From NCBI GenBank assembly GCA_015523125.1, contig WAKX01000029.1, positions 24,760 to 88,759 of the forward strand: a DNA stretch of 64,000 nt, written 5' to 3'. Positions 18,213 to 27,844 of the stretch are shown here, one piece after another (within the stretch, counting starts at the first letter, position 1; each line of letters opens with the position of its first letter). The translations under genes were made by a program, and so were the position numbers. The notes beneath the pieces are model-generated. The model was given only the letters and a program-made list of their open reading frames with translations, made no database searches and was not told the origin of the DNA. The stretch comes from DHVE2 group archaeon (GTDB lineage: Archaea > Thermoplasmatota > Thermoplasmata > Thermoplasmatales > Aciduliprofundaceae).

Positions 18213-19396
18213 AGAGCTACGAGTACGATGTTCTGGTTATCGGTGCGGGCCCTGGAGGCTCCATGGCCGCTCGTTTCGCAGCGAGGAACGGAGCGAAGGT
18301 TCTATTGGTTGAGAAAAGACCGGAAATCGGAGTTCCGGTTAGGTGCGCCGAAGGTATATCTAGGGACTGGCTCGAGACGGTGGATGTGAAAGTGGATGAG
18401 AAATGGATTGATGCGAACATCGATGGGGCTAAAATTTATTCCCCGGATGAGAAGAGCGTTGTGGAGCTCTCTGCGGAGAAGGCAGGCAACGAAGTGGGAT
18501 TCGTTATAAATCGCGAGTACTTCGATAAGCATCTTGCCGCGCTGGCCGTAGAAGAAGGAGCAGAGCTCTGGCTGAAGAGTCCCGCGATCAAGATAATAAA
18601 AGAGGACGGGAAAATAAAGGGAGCGATAATAAGAAAATTCGGAGAAGAAGTGGAAGTCAGAGCGAAGATAATCATCGCCGCAGACGGCTATGAGTCGCAG
18701 GTGGCCAGATGGGCAGGAATAAATACGGTTCTTCGAGAGAGGGATATAGTGTCCTGTATTGAGTACAGAATGTCAAACATCGACATCGATGAGAAGTTTA
18801 CCCATTTCTACATAGGCTCATGTGCCCCCGGCGGGTACTTATGGATATTCCCCAAGGGTAAGAATGAAGCGAACGTGGGAATCGGTGTAGCTCTGAACAA
18901 GATAAAGGAGCCTGGCGAGGTGAAGAAATATCTGGACAAGTTCATCGAGGAGCATCCTAACCTGAAGAAAGGAGGAATATTGCAGATAATAACTGGTGCC
19001 GTGTCCGTTTGCCCCGTTCCAAAGAAATTGGTGGACGACAATATAATGTTAGTTGGAGATGCAGCTAGGCTCATAGATCCAATAACGGGCGGCGGGATAG
19101 CAAACGCGTCCATATCCGGAAGATGGGCCGGAGAAATCGCAGCAAAATGCTTGGTTAATCCCTCCAAGGAATGCCTGCAGGAGTACGAGAAGAAAGTGAA
19201 GGACAAATGGGAGAAGAAACACCTTAGGAATTGGTTCGTCAAGGAGAAATTATCTGAATTGGACGACGATACCCTGAACAAGCTCATGGACGTGATTTCG
19301 CAGGAGGACATAAGCGAGATTTCAGTGCGCGCAATCCTCGAGGCCGTGCAGAAAAAATATCCGGAATTAATAGAAGAATTTGAGGAACTCCTCTAA
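18209..19396 (+). CDS. geranylgeranyl reductase family FAD enzyme
   Basis: 395 residues from ATG 18209, whose ATGA overlaps the ferredoxin stop; GGTGG lies upstream. The Rossmann motif VLVIGAGPGGSMAARFAA binds FAD. Later come the PVRCAEGIS segment, VGDAARLIDPITGGGI (second FAD site) and an Ala-rich helix, all typical of archaeal digeranylgeranylglycerophospholipid reductases. These reduce the double bonds of geranylgeranyl chains of membrane lipids, with reduced ferredoxin as donor in studied cases. Its coupling with tes and a ferredoxin makes a three-gene membrane-lipid operon. Confidence 0.92.
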   Translation: MKSYEYDVLVIGAGPGGSMAARFAARNGAKVLLVEKRPEIGVPVRCAEGISRDWLETVDVKVDEKWIDANIDGAKIYSPDEKSVVELSAEKAGNEVGFVINREYFDKHLAALAVEEGAELWLKSPAIKIIKEDGKIKGAIIRKFGEEVEVRAKIIIAADGYESQVARWAGINTVLRERDIVSCIEYRMSNIDIDEKFTHFYIGSCAPGGYLWIFPKGKNEANVGIGVALNKIKEPGEVKKYLDKFIEEHPNLKKGGILQIITGAVSVCPVPKKLVDDNIMLVGDAARLIDPITGGGIANASISGRWAGEIAAKCLVNPSKECLQEYEKKVKDKWEKKHLRNWFVKEKLSELDDDTLNKLMDVISQEDISEISVRAILEAVQKKYPELIEEFEELL

Positions 19397-19400
19397 TTTT

Positions 19401-21770
19401 TTATTTTACCCTCGCTGCGTTGAGCACCTCGTCATCTTTTTCCAGAGATATCAGCTTTACTCCGTGCGCGCTTCTTCCCATGACCCTGACGTTTTGCACT
19501 GGGAATCTGATGCTCATCCCCTTCTTCGTTAGAACTATTATCTCCGAATCCTCATCTACGAGAATGCTCTTCACCACCGTTGCTCCATGGGTGGATATGT
19601 TCCTCACTCCGTAGCCCCCGCGGTTTATTTTCCGGTATTCGTCGAGGTGGGTTCTCTTTCCGTGTCCGTCGCTGAGTATTGCGAACACGTATTTTCCTTC
19701 AGATGAGAGTCCTGCGGAAACGACCTCATCCCCATCTCTTAGGCGAATTCCCCGCACCCCCCTGGCGTTTCTGCCCATTATTCTCACGTTGTCCTCGTCG
19801 AATCTTATTGCCTGTCCGAACTTGGTGAAGAGAAAAACGTCGCTGTTGCCAGAGGTAACTAAAACATCGACAATTTCGTCGTCCTCATCGAACCTTATTG
19901 CCCTTATTCCGTTGCTCCTTATGTTTGCGAAATCTTCTAAGTATGTTCTCTTCACCACTCCCTTCTTGGTCACGAAGAACAGGATTCCCTCGAAGCTCTT
20001 GACGGAAATCATGCGTATTACGTCCCCGTCTATCTTCTTTATTATGTTCACAATTGCTCTTCCCTTGGCTCTTCTGGAACCCTCCGGAATCTCGTATGCC
20101 TTTATGGCGAAGACCTTGCCCGTTGAGGTGAAGAACATGAGCAGGTCATGCGTATCAGCTTTAACCACATCTCTAACTAAATCTTCGTCCCCGTACGAAA
20201 TCATGAGTCCCTTGCCCCCGCGCTTTTGAACTCGATATTCATCCAATGTTATCCTCTTCACATAGCCTCTTTCGGAGAGTATTATAACCGTTTCTTCCTC
20301 GGGAATGAGTTCTTCGATGCTTCTCCTTTCCACGTCGCTGTAGAGAATCTCTGTTCTCCTTTCATCTCCGTATTTTTCTTTTATCTCTCTCAGTTCATCC
20401 TTTATCACCGAGTAGCGCATTTCTTCGTCGAATAGCAATTTTTCCAAGTACTCGATTTTCTCCTCCAGCTCCTTCGCCTCGTTTTTCAACGCGGTTATCT
20501 CCATGGAGGTGAGCTTTTGCAGGCGCATCTCCAAAATCGCTTTTGCCTGCACGTCGGAGAACCCCATATTAACCAGATTTCCGTGGGCTTCCTTAACATC
20601 CTTAGACGCCTTTATCGTTGCGATTACCTCGTCGATCATGCTCAGCGCCCTGATTAAGCCGTCCAGTATGTGCTTTCTCTCCTTCGCCTTCTTCAATTGA
20701 AACTTAGATTTTCTTATCAACACTTGCATGCGATGCTTTATGTATTCCCACATCAATTCTTTGAGGTTCAAAACCTTTGGAACTCCGTCCACTAAAACAA
20801 GATTGATAATTCCATAGGTGGTTTCTAATTCCGTGTGCTCCAGCAGCTGGTTCACCACCACCTCCGGATTGTAATCCCTCTTTACCTTCACTACGATTCT
20901 TATGCCGTCCCTGTCGCTCTCGTCTTTCAGGTCCGAAATTCCCCTGAGCTTATCCTCCCTTACCAACTCAGCTATTTTCTTGAGTAGATTGCTCTTGTTC
21001 ACCCCGTAAGGAATTTCCCGAATTATGATATTCTGTCCTTGCACCTCGTACTTTGCAACTATCTTTATTTTACCTCGACCGGTGGTGTACGCTTCCACCA
21101 ATCCGGAATATCCCATGACCTTGGCCCCCGTGGGAAAATCGGGGCCTTTCACAAATTTAAGAAGCTCCGCAATTCCTGCTTCTGGATTATCGATTAGATA
21201 AATCATTGCATCCACTATTTCGCGAAGATTATGGGGCGGCATGTTGGTGGCCATGCCCACTGCAATACCGCTGGAGCCGTTTATCAGCAAATTGGGAACC
21301 CTAGCTGGAAGAACAACGGGCTCTTGGAGGGTGCCATCGAAGTTGGGCATGAAATCCACGGTCTCCATGTCGATATCTTTGAGCATCTCCTCTGCAATCT
21401 TGGACAATCGCGCTTCGGTGTATCGCATTGCCGCAGGTGCATCGCCATCTATCGAGCCGAAATTACCCTGCCCGTCTACCAGCATATATCTTAGGGAAAA
21501 ATCCTGAGCCATCCTTGCGAGGGTGTTGTAAATCGCCTGATCTCCATGGGGGTGGTATTTACCCATAACCTCTCCCACTATTCTCGCGCTCTTTTTGTAT
21601 GGCTTATTATGATATAATCCCAATTGGTACATTCCGTAAAGGATGCGGCGATGCACAGGCTTAAGTCCATCGCGAACATCAGGAATTGCTCGTGATACGA
21701 TAACGCTCATTGCGTAATCCAAATACGAATTTTTCATCTCTTCGTCAATCGCTCTCTCTTTAATATCCAT
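19401..21770 (-). CDS. gyrA: DNA gyrase subunit A
   Basis: 789 residues, full length. The breakage-reunion domain includes the catalytic tyrosine Y117 in [10 protein letters not shown] and the preceding [11 protein letters not shown] and [11 protein letters not shown] segments. The C-terminal beta-pinwheel contains the GyrA box QKRGGKG (residues 515-521), the mark of gyrases that introduce negative supercoils, as opposed to topoisomerase IV. With GyrB it supercoils DNA; no gyrB is adjacent. In archaea gyrase is considered a bacterial acquisition. ATG 21770 lacks a Shine-Dalgarno site and has an AT-rich TATA-like element about 25 bp upstream, so it may be leaderless. It converges with the lipid operon with 4 bases between. 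Confidence 0.97.
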   Translation of the reverse strand: MDIKERAIDEEMKNSYLDYAMSVIVSRAIPDVRDGLKPVHRRILYGMYQLGLYHNKPYKKSARIVGEVMGKYHPHGDQAIYNTLARMAQDFSLRYMLVDGQGNFGSIDGDAPAAMRYTEARLSKIAEEMLKDIDMETVDFMPNFDGTLQEPVVLPARVPNLLINGSSGIAVGMATNMPPHNLREIVDAMIYLIDNPEAGIAELLKFVKGPDFPTGAKVMGYSGLVEAYTTGRGKIKIVAKYEVQGQNIIIREIPYGVNKSNLLKKIAELVREDKLRGISDLKDESDRDGIRIVVKVKRDYNPEVVVNQLLEHTELETTYGIINLVLVDGVPKVLNLKELMWEYIKHRMQVLIRKSKFQLKKAKERKHILDGLIRALSMIDEVIATIKASKDVKEAHGNLVNMGFSDVQAKAILEMRLQKLTSMEITALKNEAKELEEKIEYLEKLLFDEEMRYSVIKDELREIKEKYGDERRTEILYSDVERRSIEELIPEEETVIILSERGYVKRITLDEYRVQKRGGKGLMISYGDEDLVRDVVKADTHDLLMFFTSTGKVFAIKAYEIPEGSRRAKGRAIVNIIKKIDGDVIRMISVKSFEGILFFVTKKGVVKRTYLEDFANIRSNGIRAIRFDEDDEIVDVLVTSGNSDVFLFTKFGQAIRFDEDNVRIMGRNARGVRGIRLRDGDEVVSAGLSSEGKYVFAILSDGHGKRTHLDEYRKINRGGYGVRNISTHGATVVKSILVDEDSEIIVLTKKGMSIRFPVQNVRVMGRSAHGVKLISLEKDDEVLNAARVK

Positions 21771-21828
21771 ACTTTTGGAGAAGGAGGGATGTTATTTATT
21801 CCTTTTCATTTCCTCGTTAAGAGGCGGT

Positions 21829-24800
21829 TCATTTTTGATATGGCAGAACAATTATAAATTTGGATCCTTTTGGCTTGTTATCTTCAACCCAAATCTGGCC
21901 GTTGTGCAGCTCCACGACCTTCTTTACGATTGCCAGACCCAATCCGGAGCCCTTCTTGGATAATTTTTCAAATGCTTCGAATATTATTTCCTTCTGTTTG
22001 TCTGGAATTCCAGAGCCGTTATCCGCCACTTCGATTCTCACGTTCTCTCCCTTTTCTATCTTAATCATCACTTCGGTGGCCCCGTATTTGAACGCGTTGT
22101 CCAGCAAATTCACGAAGACTTCTTCGATTATGGGGTATAGAGGTATCTGCGCGTCCCCTTCCACTTCTACTCTTCCCTCTGGATATTTTTCTTTGATTAA
22201 TTCGTACGCCCTTTTGATTATGTCCCTCAGATTCATTTCCTCTTTCTCCTGCTTTATCTTCTTCATGTCCAGTTTGGAGAATAACCGAGCTCTTTCGATT
22301 ATCTTGCTCGCTCTCTCCAGTGCGTTCTGCATTTCTTCTAAGAATTCTGGATTGTACTCTTCCTTAAGCAATTCAATGTATCCGCTTATCACAGCCAACG
22401 GATTTTTCAGGTCATGGCTCACTATGTGCAGCATAAGCTCCTGAAGATTTCTCGACGCTTCCAGTTCCTTCTGATATTTCAGGCTTTCAATAGTGGCTCC
22501 AACTTGCGCCGCCAGCATGTCCAGCATCATTCTCTCCTCTTGTGAAATTCCATCTTCCTCGCTGCTCTGCACATCTAAAACTCCGTATACCTTTCCGTTC
22601 ACGATTATGGGTGTGGCATATTCGCTGAGCATGACGAAGTGGGCCTTCAGGTAAAGCGGGTCATTTTTGGTGTTTCCCGTGTAATATGATTTTCCGTTTC
22701 TCGCCACCCATACAACTATCCCCTTATCGCTGTTCAAATCCAGTTCTATGAATGGTGGTGTTTTATTCTTTTTCCACTCAAAGAAACGCATTACTATTTT
22801 ATTCCCATCCACTTTCAGTATGCTGACGTTTGAGAAGTGCATTATTGATTTTATCCCATCAGTGACAATTTTGAAAATTTCTTCCTCGCTCTTTGCTCTC
22901 TTTATCTCCGCAGATATCTTCTCGAGGGCGATGAGGGTTTCTTCAGTCTCTTTGAGATGAGTTATATCCGTTATGCTCGCCATCACAGCTGGTCTACCTT
23001 CCCATTCTATCTTGGAAGCTTTTATCTCGCACCACACCGTTGAGCCATTTTTACTGAGTAATCTGGATATGTAATTTCTTGGAGCCGGTAAATCGCTGAG
23101 TCTGGCTTTATAGTATTCCACTACTGTTTTTAATGCATGAGGGTGTATGAAATTTACTATGTTTGCACCTATTAGCTCATTCCGGGAGTATCCCAACATT
23201 CTTGTTATCTCTTCATTGACGTACACCACGAGCTCATCCTGAATTATTGCAATTCCAGTAGCAACATTTTCGAATAACATCTTGTATTTTTTCCTCTCAA
23301 CTTTTAGTTTCTCTTCCATCTCTTTGATATTGGAAATGTCGATTATCACACCTACAGTTCCTATTATTTCTTCTTTGTAATTTTTTATGGGTGATGCGTA
23401 AATTAACACGGGGATGATTTTTCCAGATTTTGTTAGAAATTCAGATTCGTAAGAATCCGAGATTCCTTTCCTCCTTCTCTTCGTTCCTTCCAACATATCC
23501 CTGAGACCCTTTTCGGTGGTGAATTCTCCGATGTACCTTCCTATCATTTCATCTTTTCTGTATCCCAGCAGTTTCGTGAAGTATTCGTTCACGTAGGTGA
23601 AGCGCATGTTCAAATCGGTGGTTGCCACTCCCACGATGGAGGTGTTGACGATTGAGCTGTACATTTTCTCCCTGAGTTTCAGCTCTTTGTACATCTCCCC
23701 ATTGGCGAGTACCATGGCAAAATTATCTGCCAACAACCTCAGGATCCTCAGGTCTCTCTCGCTGAAAGCGTTCTCCCTTTTGCTCTGAACACTCAAAACT
23801 CCTAAAACTCTATCCCGATATTTCAACGGAAATCCGGCCCATGAGAGCATGGGGTATCCTATTACTTTTATTCCCGAAGGTAGCTTCTCTTTTTGAACAT
23901 TTCTTACGTACAATTCTTTGCCATGTACTGCTACCCAGCCGGTGATGGTGTCTCTATCGTTAAGTGGGATGCTGTGCTTTTTGAATCTTTTACCGTTTCC
24001 AACCACGAATTCCACATTTATATTTCCATCTTTCTCGTTAACTAATGCTACTGTGAATGCGTCCATGTTCTCTAGAAGCTTTGAGAGTTCCTCGTAGGCC
24101 ATTTGAAACATTTTATCTGGATCCAGCGTTCCAGATATTTTGTTCAAAAATTTGTAGAGAAATGCCAGTTCATCCTTCTCTTTTTCCAACTCCAATTCCT
24201 TTTCCACCCTCTCCGTGATGTCCCTTATTACCGCCACAGCGTGCCACTTGTCTTTGATTTTCACCGTTCCTATGCTCATCTCCAGTGGGATTTCTATTCC
24301 GTCCTTTCTCTTTCCAGGCATGTTCACGGGCTTCCCGATTATTGGCCCCTTTCCATTCTTTAAGAATTTTTCAAATCCCTTTTTGTATTCTTCTACGAAT
24401 CTATCAGGAATTATGGTTTCCCATATCTTTTTGCCCACAACATCGTCCCTTCTGTATCCAAATATTCTTTCAGCGGCGGGGTTCCATGAAAGTATGTTTC
24501 CATCTTCATCTATCACGATTATGCCGTCTTGGATGGATTCTTCTAAAACTCTCCATATGGAGAGCTTCTCTTCCAAAGTTTTCTCCATCTGGAGCATATC
24601 CGAGATATCGATTATATTAACCAGCAGATGATTTCCGAGGGTTCTCACGATTAGCGTAACCCAGAGCGATGATCCATCGGGCCTGAGAAGCTTCGCTATT
24701 ATACTTCCTTCCCCTTTTTTATCCATAACTTTTTTGAGTACCCTCTTTACTTTTTCACGGTCTTCAGATACTATGTGTCTTAGAAAATTCGTCCCCACAA

Positions 24801-24933
24801 ATTGCGATATGTCTATTTCTCCCCTTTTTCCTATCTCTTCGTTTAATTCAATTATCTTAAAATTTTCATCTATGACCACGAGCCCGATAAACGCCTTGTG
24901 ACATGCCTCACACAGCAGCTTTTCTTTTTCCAT
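21829..24933 (-). CDS. soluble multi-sensor histidine kinase (PAS-PAS-GAF-PAS-PAS-GAF-HisKA-HATPase)
   Basis: 1034 residues with no membrane helix. PAS domains are seen at about 5-115, 128-245, 420-535 and 545-660, with typical phrases such as GIIVIDEDGNILSWNPAAERIFGY. GAF-like domains lie at about 265-405 and 675-815. The phospho-acceptor is H840 in MLHIVSHDLKNPLAV. The ATP site has NLLDNAFKYG, VADNGSGIP and GSGLGLAIVKKVV. It should sense a cytosolic signal (ligand, redox or light-like cue unknown) and autophosphorylate. No response regulator is next to it. An early CEACHKAF pair of cysteines near the N-terminus might bind a metal. Confidence 0.93.
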   Translation of the reverse strand: MEKEKLLCEACHKAFIGLVVIDENFKIIELNEEIGKRGEIDISQFVGTNFLRHIVSEDREKVKRVLKKVMDKKGEGSIIAKLLRPDGSSLWVTLIVRTLGNHLLVNIIDISDMLQMEKTLEEKLSIWRVLEESIQDGIIVIDEDGNILSWNPAAERIFGYRRDDVVGKKIWETIIPDRFVEEYKKGFEKFLKNGKGPIIGKPVNMPGKRKDGIEIPLEMSIGTVKIKDKWHAVAVIRDITERVEKELELEKEKDELAFLYKFLNKISGTLDPDKMFQMAYEELSKLLENMDAFTVALVNEKDGNINVEFVVGNGKRFKKHSIPLNDRDTITGWVAVHGKELYVRNVQKEKLPSGIKVIGYPMLSWAGFPLKYRDRVLGVLSVQSKRENAFSERDLRILRLLADNFAMVLANGEMYKELKLREKMYSSIVNTSIVGVATTDLNMRFTYVNEYFTKLLGYRKDEMIGRYIGEFTTEKGLRDMLEGTKRRRKGISDSYESEFLTKSGKIIPVLIYASPIKNYKEEIIGTVGVIIDISNIKEMEEKLKVERKKYKMLFENVATGIAIIQDELVVYVNEEITRMLGYSRNELIGANIVNFIHPHALKTVVEYYKARLSDLPAPRNYISRLLSKNGSTVWCEIKASKIEWEGRPAVMASITDITHLKETEETLIALEKISAEIKRAKSEEEIFKIVTDGIKSIMHFSNVSILKVDGNKIVMRFFEWKKNKTPPFIELDLNSDKGIVVWVARNGKSYYTGNTKNDPLYLKAHFVMLSEYATPIIVNGKVYGVLDVQSSEEDGISQEERMMLDMLAAQVGATIESLKYQKELEASRNLQELMLHIVSHDLKNPLAVISGYIELLKEEYNPEFLEEMQNALERASKIIERARLFSKLDMKKIKQEKEEMNLRDIIKRAYELIKEKYPEGRVEVEGDAQIPLYPIIEEVFVNLLDNAFKYGATEVMIKIEKGENVRIEVADNGSGIPDKQKEIIFEAFEKLSKKGSGLGLAIVKKVVELHNGQIWVEDNKPKGSKFIIVLPYQK

Positions 24934-25007
24934 CTACCCAAATAATAGAAATGAAATTAATTAAGGTTGCCCTCATGATTATCAAAGAAGATTATCATGA
25001 GCAGAAA

Positions 25008-25499
25008 TTAAATGAATTCCTTCTCCACTTTGATGATTTCTTCCCACGAATTTGCATTCGCATAAGCTTCCAGGGGTTCTTTGTTCATCACGAAAAAATT
25101 TGGGCCCCACTTGAATATGCCCATGAGCTTTTTCGCCTGCTCCTCGTATCCTATTATGTATAGCGTAGCAGCCAGCGCCTCGGCGCTGCTCAGCTTCCCG
25201 GGGTGTCCGTAATTCACAGGGTTCACGGGAACCAAAAAAGGCAAGCGGCGAAAATTACCTTTCAAGCTCCAAAACACCTCACGAGCATGTTGCCATGAGC
25301 AGTCAACCACAGTTATTCCTCTCCGCTCCGCCGTTCTTTTGTCCTTCGGAGAAACAACGCGCTCCGTGAACGGCGAGAGAATTATGCTTCCCGCCGGAAT
25401 TTTGTTTTTTCTCGTTGTCAAGTTGGCGTATCTGAATCTCGCTAACTTCTTGGCGGTGCATTTTTTCGGGTCGTCTTGGTTCAAATGCAATATGTGCAA
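25008..25499 (-). CDS. tsr3: Tsr3-type rRNA aminocarboxypropyltransferase
   Basis: 163 residues if it starts at TTG 25499, which has AAGGTGAG 6 bases upstream; the frame also extends to a TTG at 25520 inside yggS. The HLNQDDPKKCTAKKLARF N-terminus, the VVSPKDKRTAERRGITVVDCSWQHA core and the FLVPVNPVNYGHPGKLSSAEALAATLYIIG segment match the Tsr3/DUF367 family. It transfers the acp group of SAM to the hypermodified pseudouridine of small-subunit rRNA helix 31. It is the last gene of the operon with the DtxR-type regulator and yggS. Confidence 0.9.
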   Translation of the reverse strand: MHILHLNQDDPKKCTAKKLARFRYANLTTRKNKIPAGSIILSPFTERVVSPKDKRTAERRGITVVDCSWQHAREVFWSLKGNFRRLPFLVPVNPVNYGHPGKLSSAEALAATLYIIGYEEQAKKLMGIFKWGPNFFVMNKEPLEAYANANSWEEIIKVEKEFI

Positions 25500-25506
25500 G
25501 CGAATC

Positions 25507-26142
25507 TCACCTTGGTCCAAATATACCCCTCCCTATTCGCACTATGTTTGCACCTTCTTCCACCGCGATTCTCCATGAATCCGTCATTCCCATGGAGAGA
25601 TATTTTACCCCGTATCTATCTTGGAGAGAATCGAAGATTTCCCGGGTGATTTTGAAGTATTTTCTTATCTCCTCTCCCTCCACGGCGGGCCCCATGGTCA
25701 TGACCCCCACTAATTCCACATGCTTTAAATTCACTATTTCATCGGCCAAACCAATGGCGTTCTCCGGAAACACCCCGCTTTTGTTTTCCTCCCGCCCGGA
25801 ATTTATTTCTATCATGACCGGCATTATTTTTCCCATGGAGCCGCATCTCTTCTCGAGTTCTTTCGCTATTTTCAGCGAATCCATGCTCTCTATCACGTGG
25901 AAAATTTCGCATGCTTTCTTCACTTTATTCTTCTGCAAATGCCCTATGAAATGCCATTCTACCTCTTTTTTTATTTCTCCGTATTTTTTGGCGGCCTCCT
26001 GCACGTAGTTCTCCCCTATTAGATTAACTCCCGCATCGATGGCCCTTTCTATCTCCTCCACGCTCCTGCCCTTGGTCGCGGCTAATAATCTAACGTTGGG
26101 TGGTAATCCTTCTAAAATCCTTCTAACGTTTTCTTCAATCAT
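25507..26142 (-). CDS. YggS/PROSC-family PLP-binding protein
   Basis: 212 residues from ATG 26142, which overlaps the upstream stop as ATGA; the upstream part of the frame (basic, Arg-rich) is not coding. The PLP lysine is in LLAATKGRS. GENYVQEAAKKY, WHFIGHLQKNKVK and the C-terminal SMGMTDSWRIAVEEGANIVRIGRGIFG are hallmarks of the family. These proteins hold pyridoxal phosphate and help keep its balance in the cell. They are not known to have a strong catalytic activity. A PLP synthase gene (pdxS) lies 10 kb away. Confidence 0.93.
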   Translation of the reverse strand: MIEENVRRILEGLPPNVRLLAATKGRSVEEIERAIDAGVNLIGENYVQEAAKKYGEIKKEVEWHFIGHLQKNKVKKACEIFHVIESMDSLKIAKELEKRCGSMGKIMPVMIEINSGREENKSGVFPENAIGLADEIVNLKHVELVGVMTMGPAVEGEEIRKYFKITREIFDSLQDRYGVKYLSMGMTDSWRIAVEEGANIVRIGRGIFGPR

Positions 26143-26504
26143 TCTTTTAGAGAATCGGCGAACTCCATTATCTTTTTTGCGGTCTCGTCGCTTATAATGT
26201 GCTCTATAAGGCATGCATCCTTGTTGGCGATATCTTCGCTCACACCCAAATGCATGAATAGCTTCTTTATGGCGTTGTGCTTTCTCTCCAATTCCATGGC
26301 TAATTTTAATCCCTTCTCGGTCAAATCCACATTTCTGTATTTCTCGTATTTCACATACCCCTCTTTTGAGAGTTTCTGGAGCATCTCCGTAACACTTGAC
26401 GGTTTCACGCCCATGTACCTCGCAAGCTCTATCGCTCTAATGTATCCTTTTTCTTTCTTCAGCTCGTACATTCTCTCTATGTATGTCTCCCTAATTTCTT
26501 TCAC
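26139..26504 (-). CDS. DtxR/MntR-family metal-dependent transcriptional repressor
   Basis: 121 residues. A winged helix (AIELARYMGVKPSSVTEMLQKLSKEGYVKYEKYR) is followed by the dimer/metal helices. Candidate ligands are H76 (RKHNAI), C98, E101 and H102 (ACLIEHIISD). The C-x2-E-H set is that of iron-type DtxR/IdeR; manganese-type MntR has Glu at the Cys position. There is no SH3-like C-terminal domain, so it is a short form. GTG 26504 has no Shine-Dalgarno site, and TTTAAATAA sits about 25 bp upstream, so the mRNA is probably leaderless. It likely controls metal uptake genes, perhaps the one at 14471. Confidence 0.9.
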   Translation of the reverse strand: MKEIRETYIERMYELKKEKGYIRAIELARYMGVKPSSVTEMLQKLSKEGYVKYEKYRNVDLTEKGLKLAMELERKHNAIKKLFMHLGVSEDIANKDACLIEHIISDETAKKIMEFADSLKE

Positions 26505-26506
26505 AT

Positions 26507-26544
26507 AACCGAAACTGATTAGATTTATTTAAATTTTTTCGGTT
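26507..26544 (-). promoter_or_regulatory. inverted repeat AACCGAA/TTCGGTT framing the DtxR-gene TATA box
   Basis: AACCGAA at 26507-26513 and TTCGGTT at 26538-26544 are perfect 7-bp arms 24 bases apart, with the TATA-like TTTAAATAA of the regulator gene between them. A smaller repeat TTCGA...TCGAA (26543-26559) overlaps one arm. The layout suits autoregulation, but the site is unlike the TTAGG type found at 14451. Confidence 0.45.
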
Positions 26545-26556
26545 CGAGTTTTATTC

Positions 26557-26586
26557 GAAGAATGTACTAATGTTTGAAGATTGTAC
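26557..26586 (+). promoter_or_regulatory. direct repeat GAAGAwTGTAC upstream of the divergent surface-protein gene
   Basis: GAAGAATGTAC (26557-26567) and GAAGATTGTAC (26576-26586) match at 10 of 11 bases and are 19 bp apart, nearly two helical turns. They end about 8 bp before the TATA element CAATTATATACC (26594-26605) of the gene at 26634. This is an activator-like position; the binding factor is unknown. Confidence 0.4.
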
Positions 26587-26633
26587 CACAAATCAATTAT
26601 ATACCCCGATAGATGTTGAATTGGTGATGTAAG

Positions 26634-27770
26634 ATGAAAAAAGGAATAATAATAGCAGTATCGATGCTTCTCCTCGTTGGTATGATTCCAGCCTTCGCAT
26701 CGGCCAGCGAGCACAGCGGGATGGAAAGGATGAGCGAATGGGGACACTTCAATTACACCTCAGGTTCTGCGGTGGGCAAATTCGTGAAATTTGATATAAA
26801 TCCCACCAGCGGGGAAATCAAAAATTACGAGGTGAACGGAACCACGATTTTCTCTTCGATAACCTATGAGAACGCCACACAGGGTCACGTGATGGTGAAC
26901 GGTGCGAATCTCTTCTACTACGGAATAGGCATGAAGCTCAACTGGAGCAACATGGACCACAGATTCGGATACATGTGGAGGTTCGTTCACTCCCATGACA
27001 ATCCTGCCGGAGTTCTCCACATAGTGGTGTACGGGGGTGATACAATAACTTACAAGCTCGCCGATGGGCTGAGCGCTGAGAAAACAGGGAATAAGACCAT
27101 AACGATAAGCGGGGAAATCAACGGTATTCTGGTGTTCACAGGAAATGCGGATGTCAATGGAAATACCATTACGGTGAAGTTAGGCACCAACGAGTTCAAC
27201 TTTGGCAACTACACGTACAAGGGAGGAAGCGCCGTATTCATAAGAACCGGAGCATGGCACATGCAGAAACAACTCAAAGAGAGAATAATAAAGGCCATAA
27301 GTGAGGGCAGAGTTGGTGGAGAGATACAGGTTGGTAAATATATGGATTTCACCAATTATACATACGGATTCCACGCCAAGATTCAAAACGTGGAAAAGAA
27401 CAGATTGAAGATAACTGTGGACTCGGAGAACCATGAGGGAAAAGTCGTTATGATTGATGTGAACAAGAGCGGTCTGCAGTACGATTCATCGCACAAGATA
27501 GTGGTGAAATTAGATGGAAATGAACTTAAAATGACTTCGGACAACGACGTTCTCGCTGGGGGAAGTGAGGGAAAGTATGCGGTAGTGGATAACGGTAACT
27601 CTGTGATGATACTCGTTTATGTGCCGCACTTCTCAGAGCACACAGTTGACGTTGAAAGCCAGTCTACGAGTCCAATAGAGGTCATGGGTAACCCAATGTA
27701 CATGGGCATAATAATTGCAGTTGTGGTAATAATCATCGTTGCCGTCGTGGCAATCATTAAGAAACGATGA
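26634..27770 (+). CDS. uncharacterised secreted protein with C-terminal membrane anchor
   Basis: 378 residues, ATG 26634 with GGTGATG 4-5 bases upstream. A signal peptide (MKKGIIIAVSMLLLVGMIPAFASA) is followed by a beta-rich, Asn/Gly-rich domain with histidines (HSGMERMSEWGHF, FVHSHDNPAGVLH). A membrane helix (MGIIIAVVVIIIVAVVAII) and KKR end it. It is divergent from the DtxR-type repressor gene and could be under its control. I do not recognise the family. N-x-S/T sites are frequent, fitting a glycosylated surface protein. Confidence 0.8.
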   Translation: MKKGIIIAVSMLLLVGMIPAFASASEHSGMERMSEWGHFNYTSGSAVGKFVKFDINPTSGEIKNYEVNGTTIFSSITYENATQGHVMVNGANLFYYGIGMKLNWSNMDHRFGYMWRFVHSHDNPAGVLHIVVYGGDTITYKLADGLSAEKTGNKTITISGEINGILVFTGNADVNGNTITVKLGTNEFNFGNYTYKGGSAVFIRTGAWHMQKQLKERIIKAISEGRVGGEIQVGKYMDFTNYTYGFHAKIQNVEKNRLKITVDSENHEGKVVMIDVNKSGLQYDSSHKIVVKLDGNELKMTSDNDVLAGGSEGKYAVVDNGNSVMILVYVPHFSEHTVDVESQSTSPIEVMGNPMYMGIIIAVVVIIIVAVVAIIKKR

Positions 27771-27777
27771 AGCCGCC

Positions 27778-27804
27778 ATCACTTCTTTTTTTCTTTCTTT
27801 TTTG
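27778..27804 (+). terminator. T-rich terminator
   Basis: A pyrimidine run with several T stretches follows the stop at 27770 and precedes the TATA box of the next gene (27811-27822). Confidence 0.45.
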
Positions 27805-27844
27805 CTCATAAATTTTAAATACTCTGTGTTCTTCCTCCAATAAG

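Noticed and set aside
26211..26222. GCATGCATC near 26213 as a fourth palindrome copy
   Set aside because: It lies inside the regulator coding region and lacks the full TGATGCATGCATCA; similar partial GCATGC strings at 4129 and 17079 are also in genes.
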